In this document: positions 1 through 13,472 of the stretch, piece after piece
Position numbering within the stretch: the stretch's first letter is position 1
Layout of the letters: every line of letters begins with the position of its first letter
NCBI GenBank assembly: GCA_947179155.2
Contig: OX359264.1
Coordinates: 377,001 to 441,000 of the forward strand
Direction of reading: 5' to 3'
Length of the DNA stretch: 64,000 nt
Source of the DNA: Hedera helix
Taxonomy: Eukaryota; Streptophyta; Magnoliopsida; Apiales; Araliaceae
The notes under the pieces: generated by a model
The model's input: only the letters and a program-made list of their open reading frames with translations
Database searches by the model: none
What the model was told of the DNA's origin: nothing
Made by a program: the position numbers and the translations under genes

Positions 1-447
1 AATCTCTCCACAAATCAATATAGAGGTACCCCTAAAGGCCCCCACAGGCCACGGCACAACTCCAAAAGGAAGCAAGAAAAATAACCCTATATCCCTCAAA
101 AACATAAAAGATAAGGGGATCTAAACAATCTACCGTTACATTCATTCCAGATTCCACATAAAACCGAGAAGTAAGCACACTTCAGCAAAATTTGGCATAC
201 CTTCAAATTTCAAGAACTCAAGTCAGAAGTATTATTTAGTGATGAAAAAAATGAGCTAGAACAAAAAAATCCTCTTGCTAGTAATTTGTCTTTCTTTCCT
301 TTTTTTATTCTCACCAAATCAATAAACCAAACAAGTGCAAAGTAACAAACCAATGGCAGACCAACAAAATATTCATGTGCAAAACATTGATATGCATATT
401 ATGGTGCATTTGTGAACAAAGGAAATGCGTTGGTATAACTTTATTAC
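1..447 (-). other. NRPD2 intron 6, left part
   Basis: Exon 6 ends at 448 with a consensus donor (AG|GTAATA on the minus strand) in phase 2. I found no match to the expected next coding segment in 1-447, so this is intron running off the window. Confidence 0.6.
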
Positions 448-3400
448 CTATGAAGTTGGTCTGTTATGGCATCAACAGATAAAGTGGAGAAAGGGGTGGC
501 ATATCTTTCTTTACCTCCAAGGGCAATCCCTTTACCTAGAGCAGCCTCTAGCAGTTGACCAGGAGTTTGACGCGAAGGAAATGCATGTGGGTTTATAACA
601 ATATCTGGAACTATCCCCTGTAATGTGAAAGGGAAGTTCTCCTGGGACTCCAGAAAACCCAGAACACCCTTTTGCCCGTGCATGCTTGAAAACTTGTCCC
701 CAAGACATGGGAACCGAACCTACACCATATAGTCAAGCGTTAGCAATTGTAAGCAAAATATTCCTTTTATCTTTTGTCCATTTGTGAGGAGAGTGTATTA
801 AAAGGGGGCCAAACCCATGTACATGAAAGCTATATAGAAAGGCAACAGGCAAGAAACCAATCTTTGTCTGGTAACATTATTAATATACGAACATTCAGCT
901 ACTCCAGGAGAATACATGTATGGTTTAATGATGGCCTGATGCATCTTCAGCAGCTATCAAAACATTGTTTGTAAGACTTAATGGATGCTCTCAAAAAATG
1001 TACAAAAAATGAAGTTAAAAACAAGGATGGAGCATCAAAGATTTTCACAATAAGGAATTCATTGTATCCACCAGATGGAGAAGGTTTTGAAGTATTTGAG
1101 AAGATTACTAGAGGCATTTTAAAGAAAGGTAGGGTTGGTGTTTAAAGGAGTAAATCCATGTACTGAAATAAAATACATTTAGTCATGCAAAATTACCTGT
1201 CTCAAAGATACGACAGCGAAGTTTTTTCCTTCATCATTTGCAGAAAGTACTACTTTCTGAACCATGCCTCTTTCAGTATGCTTCAATTTCACACTCTGAT
1301 CTGTCCCTGATTCTGCATGTTTCCCAATGACTATATCACCAGTCTGCAGGTTTGCTCCGATGTATGGAAAACCATCCTCTTCCAAGCTGTCAACACGTCC
1401 AATTTTACTTGGGATCTTTCCAAAGTTTATTGCATCCTCTAACTTTAGCTTCTTCCCCAATGCTTCCTTGTTATCAACATCAGCCTTGTAACTTCTATTG
1501 TGCTCTGATCGAAACATACCACGCTCTACTGAAGAGCGATTCATTACCAAGGAATCCTCTTGGTTGTATCCAAGGTGAACATTGACTGCAACAATAGCAC
1601 ACTGCCCATTATAAAATTCTGGCTTTGGCAGCATCCTGTTGTGACCAGTATGATATTCAGGTTTTCCAAGACAATCAGTAAGCATTGTGCGGAAAAGTGG
1701 TCTTTGTGGATAGTATAACTGATGAGTATTGGTATCAACTCTGATACTCGGATTTGTGGTAATATAACCAATGGCCTGATGAGAGTGCTTCTGAGATTGG
1801 TAAAGGACCCTTCTCCCATGATCATGATTTGCAAAGGGGGTGAGTCCACAGCTTAAACCTAACAAAAATGACATGTCAAGCTCACAGTGAGTGTACTTCA
1901 TGGGTGGATCTCCTCCATTTTCCATCATGAGATATTTAATTCCCCATGCAGTGGCACAGTCTTCTTCCTCTTCAGTGCCAATGAGCTCAATTACTCCATT
2001 GTCCAAAAGAGATTGAAAAGAGTAGTTTCCCGCTTTGAATAATTTGATTTTTTTCAAATTATTGACAACTAAAAGAGGCCGTAGAATCCTTCCAGCATCA
2101 CAAAATATACGCACTTCTCGTTGCTTCTTGTCTCTTTTAATCTCCACCTACAAGAAAAACAACAGTACAATGATTCAGATCACAACCTAAACCAATCATT
2201 ATGCTAGTCACACCATGCAAATACACAAACAAACACATACAGCAACGTGCACAGAAAGGTAATATAGTAGCTCGTCCAGTCACATCTAAAAACATCATAA
2301 TCGACAATACAATTTATTTGTAAGGAAAAACATCATAACACTACAAAAAAGAAAAATTCATCAGGACAAGATATGATCCGCCACCCTCTGCCTTGCTGAA
2401 AATGAACTACTTACATGGAGAAAGCTGCATAACTTTGATGCAAGCTTCCCAGGGGGAAGTACTTATTCAAACATAAGAAAGGGGAAAACTTCCCTGCCTA
2501 CCAAAGAAAGATGGTTCTCCCGCTAGACTGGAGTTGGGAAAAGTTTAGTAGAAGTGACAACCTAACTCATGCTGAATTGTTTTGCATATTTCAGTGCAAG
2601 GGAGTAAATATTAAGTAACAGTGACATACATGTAATTTTGAGAAGCTAATTCTAGATTTCACCCTACAACAAGTGAGAAAACACTTGAGAAAGTGCAGTT
2701 CACCTATCTCTTCAAGATCAGACAGACAGACACAGATATGCCCCTAAAGGCACCCATGGCAGGAGCCCATGAGAAGTAAGAAAAATGAACCTATCTTGCA
2801 GCAATACAAAAGATAATAGTAATCCCAAAACACTTAACTTTGCACTCGTTCCAAAATCCCAAAAGAACCAAATAGGCTGCACACTTCAAAAGCATTGTCC
2901 ATCTTTCCCTCCTCCAAAGCCTCGAAACCGGATAAGCAACAAATCCCCCACCGAAGTGGGACACAGACTTAGACCCCAACACACCAGATATCTCAACAAT
3001 CCCCAAGAATAAGGGAGATGTAAAAATAAATGATATGTCCCATAATTCTTCTTACACACAACACAAATGTCTGGAGATAAATAATTCTAGGGTCCTGCAC
3101 ACTTAAAAGTTAACGATGATCATACAAACTCACTGGCCAAAGTTGAATGTGGAGATATTGTCCTGTATATGATTTCAGAGTTGGCTGTTTCAACTTGGCT
3201 GTTCAACTTATGGATGGTAATCATAGTTGTCACGGCTACGCATCCTGGCGCAACAGCAAGCAACATGGTGACGTTCGCCTTGTGGGAGGCTGCCAAGGTG
3301 CTTGCCTTGGCAGTTGGCTTCCAAAAGTTGCCGAGGCGGCGCCGTGGAGGCCTAGTTGCTAAGGCGAGCGCCTAGGTAGCTGGGTCGATTTTAAGTTGGC

Positions 3401-6400
3401 TTTCCCATAATCCACGACCTATGGACTTTACCATGATCCGTCGGATTAAAAGAAGAGGGAGAGAAGAAAATTGAAAGTCTTCTGCATCTTTTATTCTGTC
3501 AACTGCGACGAGAGGCACTAAACACGAATGCGAAGAAAAGCCCTAAAAGACTTCAAAGTGCACAAGTCGACCATAAGCAGCATCATAAGCAGCAGCAGCA
3601 CGCGACGAGAAGAAGAAGAAGAAGAAGAACTGAAAGAAAGAAACAAGGACGGGTGTGAAGAAGAAGATGAACAAAGAGATTTTTGTCTAGCAACTTTTGT
3701 TCTCTTTTAATTTGACTGCCAACTGTCGTCCACCAAGATGTTATGTAATGAGTCACATTGCCGTCTAGCAAAAATAGAATTGGTGTTCCACCTGTTGGGT
3801 TCCAACAAGCTAAGCCAAGATTAATTTTTCTTTTTAATAAAATAATAAATATTTCTTTTTCTTTTATAAAAAATAAGTAAAATAATTATTTGTTATTTTA
3901 AAAAGTAACCCCCTCTTTCTCCATGTAATATTAGTGGCAATTGAGTTTAAAAGCATGTACAATATTAAGCCTTAAAAGATATAATCTTCACCACATAAAT
4001 TATAAAACTCATGTAACTGAAATAAATATATAAATAATTATTTATTTCCTGAAATTAAATATATATTGTATGTTCGTTTAATGAATTTTTTTAGTGCAAG
4101 ACATGAGAAACAAACATGAAAAAAATGAATAATAATTGTGTTTTATGTTTGATTGTTAAGCATTGATATAATTATGGTTTTAATGATATTCTATGGTATT
4201 AGTTATTATATTTTGGGGTTTAATTTATGTAAAATTTTATTGTTCAATACACTTTTAATGTAAAATAAATAATGTTTAAATTGCACACTGTGAAAACGAC
4301 TTGTAGCCATATGAACACCATGGCAGGCGCCTTATCGCCTAGGCGTCCTAGCGGTCAGCTACTGCCGCGCCGCGCCTTGGTGCCATGACAACTATGATGG
4401 TAATTGCGAAGTCACTAATCACTAAAGCTCTAGAACTGGAGTAACAAAAGATTGTTGGAGGCCGCCAGAACCTCTTGGGTAATAGACCAATGGGTCAATG
4501 TGAAGACTGCCAAATGCAGCAGATCTGAAGAGCTAGGGATGGTCATCATCTTTTTGCTAAAAAACTGCATTTGCAGCATATCAAATTATCAAATGTGACT
4601 CACCTTGCCAATCATCAATACACCGAAATCACGTGAAACTACAATAGTACAATGCGCAATTTGTTAACGGCTCAGCCCGTGCTGAAGTGTAAATTCAACA
4701 GATAATGCAAGCAATTTGTTGCAAAACAATTTAGTAAATGACTATATGTACTCAGTTACTCACTACTCAGAAATTGATGTGATTTTCCATCTAGTTGAAA
4801 CAACTGGATGAATAGCACAAACACATCTTGGTGCAAGCTAATTTGACAATTTCACAAATGCATTTCTGACACAGGTCTATCATTCTATTATCTCACAGCT
4901 ACCTAATTTTACATAACCAAATCAATTATAGACATCTTGCTTCAATATGTCTCCCATATAAATCAGAAAAGATATGATACTAAACCCAAATATATTAAAA
5001 TTCAAAACTTCTGAAGATGAAAAATAAGAGAGAACCTGATGTGGCAGTTCCTTGCTGCGTCGCATACTTCGCAATTCTGCAACAAATGAAGCAGAATCTT
5101 CACATATTCCAACTAGTTCTCCATCCAGGAAAATATTGTTCTTTCCCCAAAGTATAGTTGAAGTATCATCCACCAATTCCTCCATACCACACTCTAGCAA
5201 TTTGTCAAGAAACGGCTCAAGAACAGTTGTACTGACAAGCCCAGTGCTGGCCAAATTTTTTATAAGGCCACAATTTTCTCCATCAGGAGTAGAGAGAAAA
5301 CATATCTTTCCCCAGTGGGAAGGATGCCTGCAACAGTATTTATACATATGCATAAAATTCCATGCTTTCCAAACATCCAAAACACCTATTAAAATATTTC
5401 AAAGATATAATTACTTCAAAAATAATTAAAAACCATGTCCTATGTGCTTGTAAGGTTCCCAGTCAAACATAGAGCAGCCTACAACACCTACCAAATTGTA
5501 CAAAAAGGAAGATAGACACGGAGATTTTTTTCTCTCCCCTCATAGTGAACCAAGTCTCAAATTAGGACAATAAATTTAAAAAATTATTTTTAATATTCCT
5601 CCTAAGCTTTCGGTGTCCACTGTCCCCTTCTCCGTGCATAGTCTGCTTCAAGTAATATTTAAGGGTTTTGGGAGGGCTTCATTTCTAGCGTAGTTGTGGG
5701 CTGGGAGTTTTTAGAAGTGTTGCTATTTCAGATGTTCATAAATATTGGTGGAAAGTGCATCATTAGTTTTTCTAACTTCTCCACTTGTATTTCTTTGGAG
5801 GACTCCTAGTCCGTTTTGTACTCTCTCCACTAACAAAATGTCTTTTATCCACACAAAAACTAAGCTTGTTCTTCTTTCTCCTCTTTTTCTTTATACTAAA
5901 TCTCGTAGCCCTCCCTTCTATGGTTTCTTTTCCTGCCTGAGAGGGGGAGGGTAACCAACCAGGTCAATGGTTTCTGAAAAACACAGTTGCTGAGAAAGTG
6001 AATATGCCTTAAGTAGAGGATAAATATCTTACAGATGCTTTCATGTACAAGGATGAGATGATTAACCTAAATGATAGAACTACAGCAACTACAAAATTGT
6101 CCACAACAGCTTTCAGGGGGTATAATAAGAATAAGTCAATCCAGTGACCTTATCTAGATGGAAATAGAAAAATACTTCTGTAGTTCTATAATATAATAGT
6201 GTCAACTTTACAAAAGAAAAAGGTAGAACCATAATTATAAAAAAAGAAAAAAGCACAGGCCCCTATTCGTAATTCATCAACAACAAAATGTTCTATAAGT
6301 TAAAACATGGAAATTTGTTTGTAAATAATAAGGAAAAACAAGGAAATTCGCCTCCTTCAAGAAAACCTTGCTCCTTAAAGATCATGTTCCTAAAAATAAC

Positions 6401-9400
6401 ATAACAACTAGCAGGTATTAATTTCATGATAACTCCCAGGCATTACAAATGTCATAACCCAGTCATAACATCATTACTGCCAACAATTATGTTCAATCAA
6501 CAAAATGTTAAAGATCATGTTCCCATGCTATTATTATTGACAAGTAAGGGAACATTGTACCTGCCAAATTACGTAAACAAATGTGTAAACATGCATAAAA
6601 AATAGTGGAGTAGTTTGAATCACTAACGGGTATCTGGCATCACCAACTTTTCCTGTGTACTCAACATGCTGACGAGTTCTCCTCATCTCAGCTATCATTT
6701 GCAATGGATTTGTTCGACCAAGATTTGCCACTACACCAGAGGTCCTTTCTGCTCTTTTGTACGGATGGGACCAAGCCCCGGTGGAAAATGCCCTAGAAAG
6801 TCCATTTGTAATGATTGATGAATCCAGATAGTGCTCAATTGGGTGTATGGTACGATCTCCATAAAGATCTCTCTGCATAGCCTTGACCATACGTCTCTCG
6901 GCGTGTTTAATGTGAACTCTCAGCTCACGCTCAAGCAACTCACCAGCCAACTCTAACCTCTTGTTTCTGAAATCATCCCTGTTATCAACTTTTCTGCGGC
7001 CAGCATAAGCCTCCAAGAGACACTTCACCATATAGGCAAGAAAGCGAGCCTTTCGCTTGAAGCCAATAAGATTGGAGAACAAAAAGTTGCTAAAGCACTC
7101 TTCAACAGATTCTGCGGGTGGAAATTGACAACTTTTAATAAGCTTCTCTACATATTTAAGAGCCATTCCCCTTCTACGAAAGTTCTCACACTTCTTGTCA
7201 GCATCATGAATTGATGCAATTAGTATGTTAACAATATTGCCATCTTCAACATCGGCATCAATCAAATTAACAGCTTCTTTGTCAGATGATACTCCAAGGG
7301 CAAAAAACAATACCCATATTGGAATCTCAGTCACCGAGAAATACACTGTAATGACTTTTTCCCCTCCTCCAATGTCTTCAACTTTAGGACTGTCCAATAG
7401 TTTTACATACACTCTTTTCCTTTTGAATGTATTACGGTATGAAACAACCCAACTAGGATTACTGGCCAACCAAAGCCTCTTCAAGCAGATTTGCTCCTGT
7501 GCAACAAAGGTCTGCAGTAAAATTGAGGAAATGTTACCATCAAGAACATAAAAATTACACAATTTCACAACTTGTTTACCACATATTTATGAGACAAGAA
7601 CCCATGCCCATAACCTGAAACAATCACTGTTTAGTAGTAAAATCTATACCACCGGAGTATATAATAAATGGTAGATAGTCAACTCAGTCAATAGCTCATG
7701 TAAATCAACTTCTGCTGAAGAAAGTATGCAAACTAAAATCAGTTAAATTTAGAGCCAATTCAAGTTGTATTTTACAATTCTATCTACACAGTTGATAATT
7801 GTGAAGTTCTTTCAAAAGTCCAAGGATGCTAAAAAGCAAAGATGGATGCAGGTTCAAATGTGTAAATCTTATATGGTTACATCTTTACGCATTTAACACT
7901 GTCCACTAACTTTATGGTCTATATTTTCTTTGCTTCCTATACAAGATTTCTTAATACTGCATAGAGGTGTCTCCATAGTTCATGTCAACCCAAGAGTCCT
8001 TCCTATGAATTTTACCAGAGAAAGCTATGTTTGAAAAATTGACTTCAAACTTTCATTAATAGCAAAGAAGCAATATCAAGTTTGGACCAATACTGCTGAA
8101 ATGTTAAATTTGTCTAGTTAGATTAGCTCTCAAGTATAGCATGCCGCATGATGTTCAAATCAAGAGACAATACTTCTCAATGCGAAATCCAAGATTCATA
8201 GAACAAAGTTATCAACATAATTAGACACAAATACTTTATCATGACAAGAATCTTTCCATCTAACCAATAATCTAAACAGTCAGTCTGTCACAAAACCAAT
8301 CTTAATCAACTCAAGAAAAGAAACATCCCAATACAACAACATTATGCTGGAGAAAGAAAAAAACAAGTAAACTTGTCACCTTCTCAGCTCCTTTGATTAT
8401 GAAATAGCCTCCATGGTCAAAATCGCAATCGCCTTTGTCAGCTTTACTCATCCAGCACAAATCAGATTTTACCATCACTGGGAGAGTCCCAATAACAATC
8501 TCCCTTCTATCCACAAGAGAAACATCCTTGTCTAGATACTGTTCTTTTCCAGTTTTAAACTTGTCACTTCTGACCATCCTCTGGGTATATACCTAAAGGT
8601 AAATACATTGAAAATCAGATATAAAAAGAATTATAAGGACAGCAGGAAAGAATGTCTCAGATGAGCAATTCGGCTCAAAAAAATAAGATCCTATCAAAAC
8701 GCTCTAGATATCTGCGTGACCGAGGCGGGCAAGGATTTTGGGTTCAATTTTTTCCTCTGAGAAAAGTGGTTCAGATGTAAACTTTTCTTAGTAAGAGAAA
8801 TATTCCATTAATGTCTGAGTAGTTTATCAATCGATTACAGAAAAATCTCTAATAACTACAGCTATTTCTCGGAATTCCAGCTATATATCCTCAAGTCAAG
8901 TATACTAAGAAAGAAGAGCAGATAAAACAAGTAAATACGATTTCATAGTAAAAACCTGCAGTGTATTTGCATTGGTAACCATAAATACTTTTCTGCCCAT
9001 ACTACCATGTCATGAAGAAGCACCAAAAAATAAAAAGAAGAATTCAAATAATGAATATCAAGGTAAAAATGGCCTTTTGTGTACACTGCGCATTCTTGCA
9101 TTGATGCTTTAAATTCAAACAATGATAAAATTGAAACTTATTTAATTCTTAGGCTAATAAAATTATATATATAAATAACAATAAAATAAAAAAGGATCAG
9201 AAATTTAGTCCAGTCTACCAATTGTTTTTCGGAGCAAATCACTCATACACAAAGGGTATGTTTGTTCGCAAAAAACATGTTTGAAATTGAACTATTTGTA
9301 TTAATTTAACACTACTTCGGACTATTTTATCTCATGATGGAAAATTAATAGTCCTTTAAATAGTCCTATGGACTATTTTTTTTATCATTATTAAGGCTAT

Positions 9401-10377
9401 TTATAAGGGATAATATAATCCCATGAAAAATGTGGGATTAATAATCCCCTAATTTTAAGCTATTAAATGGTTTTATGGGACTAATGGTCCAACATTAAGG
9501 GACTAATAATCACTCGTCAAATGATTAAATAGTGCAAAGTAATATTAAATTAAGACAAATAGCACAATCTCAAGCATAGTTTTTGCAAACAAATATAGTC
9601 CAAGGGAAATCATAGCATTACCGTGGTGCCTGTGTTAATACTTAACAATGCCATTCAATTTCACAAAATCAGTTTGCAGTTTTGAGAATATTACATAAAC
9701 CATAAGAATAAGAGTTTCAGCACAAAAACTCCAATTAACCACTGTGCCTTAAGATTCTCTGAACACTTTCATTGGCACTTACCAAATTAAAACACTAAAC
9801 AGTTCAACAAAGGGTAGGCAGGCCACATCGATTCAAAACTACAAATAGTTAGAATGATAGACGAGAAAACTAAAAATAGTTGTAGAAGTTCATCTCATCC
9901 ACCTATTTAGGGAAAGGAAAAAAAGAAATCCATTTACAACTCTTTTAATATTACCTGAAAATCAACCTGAACTTTCATCTTGGATGAGTATGTCATATTC
10001 TGAAGGCGAGCATGTCTAGGCAAAAATTTCAAAAACTCTACACCATTATCTGAAGAAAACATTTCACCTGTGAAAAACCTTGGCGGCTCAAGGGTGACTT
10101 TTCCAAACTTCACTGACGCGTATCTCCAGTCACCTTCCCCCTTTTTAGATGGATCATACCCAGGCTCAACTATAATCTCACCAAGTGAATCAAAGACATT
10201 CTGGATACCATTCTCTATGAAATCGTTATAAGAGTTAAGCTGGTGACTAATCAGACCATATTGTTCGAAAAACGATGTTGCTGTCTTTTTACAGAGATTC
10301 TTCAAAAATTCTTCACCTAGATCTCTTACGTCCTCCTCAAAGAGATCGTCTATGTCCATTGTATCAGATATACCCAT
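448..10377 (-). CDS. NRPD2: Second-largest subunit of RNA polymerases IV and V (partial, C-terminus off left edge)
   Basis: Shared second-largest subunit of the plant nuclear polymerases Pol IV (siRNA precursors) and Pol V (scaffold transcripts) in RNA-directed DNA methylation. Six coding exons were placed by protein homology and GT-AG sites: 10377-9955, 8592-8380, 7511-6628, 5327-5036, 2147-1197 and 719-448. They join in frame with no stop, giving about 1,011 residues; the family is about 1,170 aa, so roughly 160 C-terminal residues including the terminal zinc-binding region lie left of position 1. Visible RPB2-family motifs: GYNQEDS (1551-1571) at the metal/active-site region and GDKFSSMHGQKG in exon 6; Met rather than Arg after SS fits the Pol IV/V branch rather than Pol II. 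The start is the ATG at 10377 (MGISDTMDID); a second in-frame Met lies six codons on. The gene looks functional. Whether the species has another NRPD2 copy cannot be seen. Confidence 0.95.
3222..4396. mobile_element. Non-autonomous hAT element in NRPD2 intron 4
   Basis: The 1,175-bp segment starts CATAGTTGTCACGGC and ends with an imperfect inverted copy (TGCCATGACAACTATG). It is flanked by a perfect 8-bp direct repeat ATGGTAAT at 3214-3221 and 4397-4404, the duplication size of the hAT superfamily. Both subterminal zones are GC-rich with repeated AGGCG/GCGCC motifs, while the core is AT-rich. No transposase is encoded; a short Glu-rich ORF inside is low-complexity and not convincing. Its ends resemble those of the larger hAT element at 56491-60807 (CATAGTTATCAAGGCG). 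It lies inside the 2148-5035 intron and does not touch an exon. Confidence 0.88.
9253..9600. mobile_element. MITE-like inverted-repeat element in NRPD2 intron 1
   Basis: The left end TATGTTTGTTCGCAAAAAAC is mirrored on the right by the complement of TATATTTGTTTGCAAAAACT, giving imperfect terminal inverted repeats of about 22 bp around a roughly 350-bp AT-rich core that contains smaller self-complementary pieces (e.g. around ATAATCCCATG / ATGTGGGATTA). I could not fix the exact ends or a target duplication, so the superfamily is unknown. Confidence 0.5.
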
Positions 10378-10406
10378 TAGCTTCAAATTCGCTAGTGAGG
10401 GTTAAT

Positions 10407-11400
10407 TCTGCAATACATCTTTATTTATGAAGTCAATGAAAATAATCCTAAAACAAAATACGACATAAAATTTTACAGCAGGTATACTTGAGGCTTTGTG
10501 TGGAACTAGGAAAAAACATGGGAAAGAAAAGGAAAAGGAAAAGAATGGCAAAACAAGGAAAATGCTCCTAATGATAATAAGTCCAACAATATGCATATGC
10601 TTTTAATAACTCTAACATCAAGTAAGCAGCTAAAATAAAGTGTAATGTACTCATAACTAAGTTCTTATGTTTACAAAATCTCAGCTATTATTCCTCGCTA
10701 TTTCGAGTTCCATACGAAACCAAAGGTGAACCCAAGTACAGGGTTTGGAACCAATAAACCCCAAAACTTTAAAAGCATCAAGATTTAACTATGCCAAATG
10801 AGTTGTTTTACAAAAAGAAATAGCAATGTTCATATTTTGGATTTTTTGATACTTCCCATTTCTACCACTAAATACACCCTACAATCCTTCACTTCTGTGT
10901 AAAACATTTTTTTCACTCGAATCAAATATTTTGCATTTTTTACTTCTGAAACAAAGAAGCCCTAAATTCCTAACTCCAACCAAAACCGTTTGCATGCAAT
11001 AAATTAGGAGTGCCTTCAAACTTACTCAGTTTTGGTAAATCAAATCATAAAATAAAAAAATACTTACCAGAAGCACCTTTAATAAAAAGAAAAAATAAAC
11101 TCAAAAAGTGTTGAAATATTAAACACCTGTATCATATCAGCTCACAATGCCTTTTATCTAAACAAACTTCAAAATGCATGCCATTATTTTCATCTTGCAA
11201 CTACCAAATTTCGAATTTAACCATACATATGGAAGTAAATAGAGAGACTTACACAAACGGTAGCAAAGCGAGGTCTTAGCTTGTGCAATTTCTAGGGTTT
11301 ATAGACCGAATGCAAGAGATTACCCTCTGATTCACCAGCAAAATTTTAGGGGTTTTAAAAACCTTCTATCGTCTTCCTCTCCCTCTCAGTCTCGTACAGT
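10407..11400 (-). promoter_or_regulatory. Probable 5' UTR intron and leader of NRPD2
   Basis: On the minus strand a good acceptor (TTGCAG|AATTAACC) ends at 10408, 30 bp before the NRPD2 ATG. A consensus donor (TTTGT|GTAAGT) lies at 11252. This suggests a non-coding first exon at about 11253-11400 and a leader intron at 10408-11252. The assignment is inference from splice signals; no transcript evidence is available. The transcription start and core promoter were not identified. Confidence 0.4.
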
Positions 11401-11574
11401 TCACACTTGCGAGTGTGAGAAATACTCCGGACAAATACAAATATAGTTTCTTTCGATTTTGTTAGGCCCCGTTTGGTAGACCCAATTATATTTTTAATCT
11501 TCGTCCACTTGCAAAATGATCAGTATCATTCCATTTTAGGATTGGATCAAAAATATTTAATTTTTATTGAACTC

Positions 11575-11965
11575 TAAAGATTCATTCGAGAATGACTTAT
11601 TTTTTTTATTTAAAATTAAAATTTTAATAAATTTATAAGTAAAAGTATTTAGTATCACTTTTATTGATAAGTCATAAATTATAAGTAATAGTTATGAATG
11701 TGTTCTGCTAATAATAATTTATAAGTTAGAATAAAATGTTAAGATTACTAAAATATCCTTCCATAAGAAAAATATTAGAAAAATAAAAGAGAATATTTCT
11801 ATCATTTCATAGTCGTTGACCAACTTAAAACAAATAGTTACTTCTTCTTTTTGACTTTTTTTCAAATTTATAAGTCAAAAAAAAAGTTGATCCAAAACAG
11901 TTTTTTTGGCTTAACTACTTATAAGTTGAGTTGACCAACTTATAAGTACCTCTCGAACAGGCACT
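11575..11965. mobile_element. MITE-like core of repeat copy 1
   Basis: The left end (TTCGAGAATGACTTATTTTT) and the right end (AACTTATAAGTACCTCTCGA) are imperfect inverted repeats, with repeated TATAAGT motifs inside. The same core occurs in copy 3 at about 13590-13935. Exact borders and a target duplication could not be fixed. Confidence 0.45.
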
Positions 11966-12094
11966 AATAGTCCTGAACTCAAGGAATTAGGCTGACCCGT
12001 ACAAAAAATTAATTACTTTTTTTGATTTAAATTATAAAGTCATTGTAATATTATTATTTTTTTTATTATTAAATAAGGAGTAATAATCATCTTT

Positions 12095-12113
12095 GGGGGG
12101 GGGGGGGGGGGGG
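12095..12113. repeat. Poly-G homopolymer (19 G)
   Basis: An uninterrupted run of 19 G in AT-rich DNA. A longer run (22 G) sits at the equivalent place in repeat copy 3 (14065-14086). Confidence 0.9.
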
Positions 12114-13007
12114 TATTGTAGAGCAAAACAAACAACCAGTTTTAATTGATAAACCCTACATCAGATAATCAATTTTGACTAATTCACTAAATTTTTTATT
12201 TATTTTTTTATGTTGCATATATTTATTATTTTTTTATGTTACATATGTTTACATGTACTCAATCTAAACAGTTTATCATTTATTTTATTTTCTTGACAAA
12301 ATAATACCGAATAACCCAACGTCATCATTATCAAATAGTCCAACTACAAAAGTTAAAATTCTAGATATCAATGATGAAGACATCGAATTGAAAGATAAAA
12401 AATAGTTGATTTGAGTAATACGAGTGAAAAATAGAGAAAGTGAGAATGAAAGTTGAGACCAATAGTAAGTAATACTTTTTTTCTTTGTTTATTTACTTTT
12501 AAATTTCTAAAATAGTTGAATTTAGATCTTAACTTTAAGTTATAGTATATAAGGTTAGTGAAATAAATTAATTTTAAATTGCTATTAAGGAATGAGTTGG
12601 GTTAGATTGGTCACCTATGGGTTAGGCTGCTTTGGGGCGAATCAAATTAAACTGGGTCAAAAAGGTCCAGATTTTATTGAGTTTAAAAAGATAAGCCCAA
12701 CGTTTAGTCTTTTATGAGTAAATTGGGTTGACTCGTGAACTTGAACTGCTTTTATCAGGTCTAATGTGAAATTAACGCTCCCTCAACTTATAATAATAGT
12801 AATAAATTGTGACATTTGCTAAAGTGCCTTTTTAATAATAATAACTCATATCGAAAGAGCTTTCTTTTTGCCCTTTTAACTAGTACTAGTTCTTGCAAAA
12901 AATTATGTTTAAATCTCCTTATTTTTACTTTTTAAATCCTTTTTTATATTTGAATGTGCCTTCACTTCATTAAATTTTAAGTAATACGAGTAATACGTAT
13001 GTGAAAT

Positions 13008-13462
13008 TAAATTTATAAGTTAAAATTTTAGTAGATTTATAAGTAAAAGTATTCAGTATCACTTTTACTAAAAAGTCGAGAATTATAAATAATAGTTGTG
13101 GATGTGTTCGATTAATAATGACTTATAAGTTAGAATAAAATGCTAAGATTACTAAAATGTCCTTCAAATAACCAGTTTCAATTGATAAACACCACATCAG
13201 ATAATTAATTTTGACTAATTCATTAAAAAAAATTATTTTTTTATGTTGTATATATTTATTATTTTTTTATGTTACATATGTTTACATATACACAATCAAA
13301 ATAGTTTATTATTTATTTTATTTTCTTGACAAAATAATACTAAATGACCCAACATCATCATTACCAAATAGTCCAACTACAAAAGTTAAAATTCTAGATA
13401 TAAATGATAAAGACATTGAATTGAAAGATTAAAAATAGTTGATTTGAGTAATATGAACGGAA
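13008..13462. repeat. AT-rich repeat unit, copy 2 (deleted)
   Basis: Part of the unit seen at 11466-12979. A segment matching about 11620-11760 is joined near 13164 to one matching about 12132-12430, so the middle, including half of the MITE-like core and the poly-G tract, is missing. A 73-codon open frame here is AT-rich and not considered a gene. Confidence 0.6.
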
Positions 13463-13472
13463 AATAGAGAAA

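Larger units (their letters stand above)
11466..12979. repeat. AT-rich repeat unit, copy 1
   Basis: First of three related units. It starts at CCCGTTTGGTAGACCCAATT and ends near the pyrimidine-rich stretch at 12960-12979. It contains a MITE-like inverted-repeat core, a G homopolymer, and a downstream block (from about 12302) repeated at 13343 and 14279. No coding capacity was recognised. The unit type is unknown; it may be a decayed element carrying a MITE. Confidence 0.7.

Noticed and set aside
3528..3710. 60-codon Glu-rich ORF inside the hAT element
   Set aside because: A GAA/GAG simple repeat with no conserved domain; non-autonomous elements of this kind do not encode proteins.
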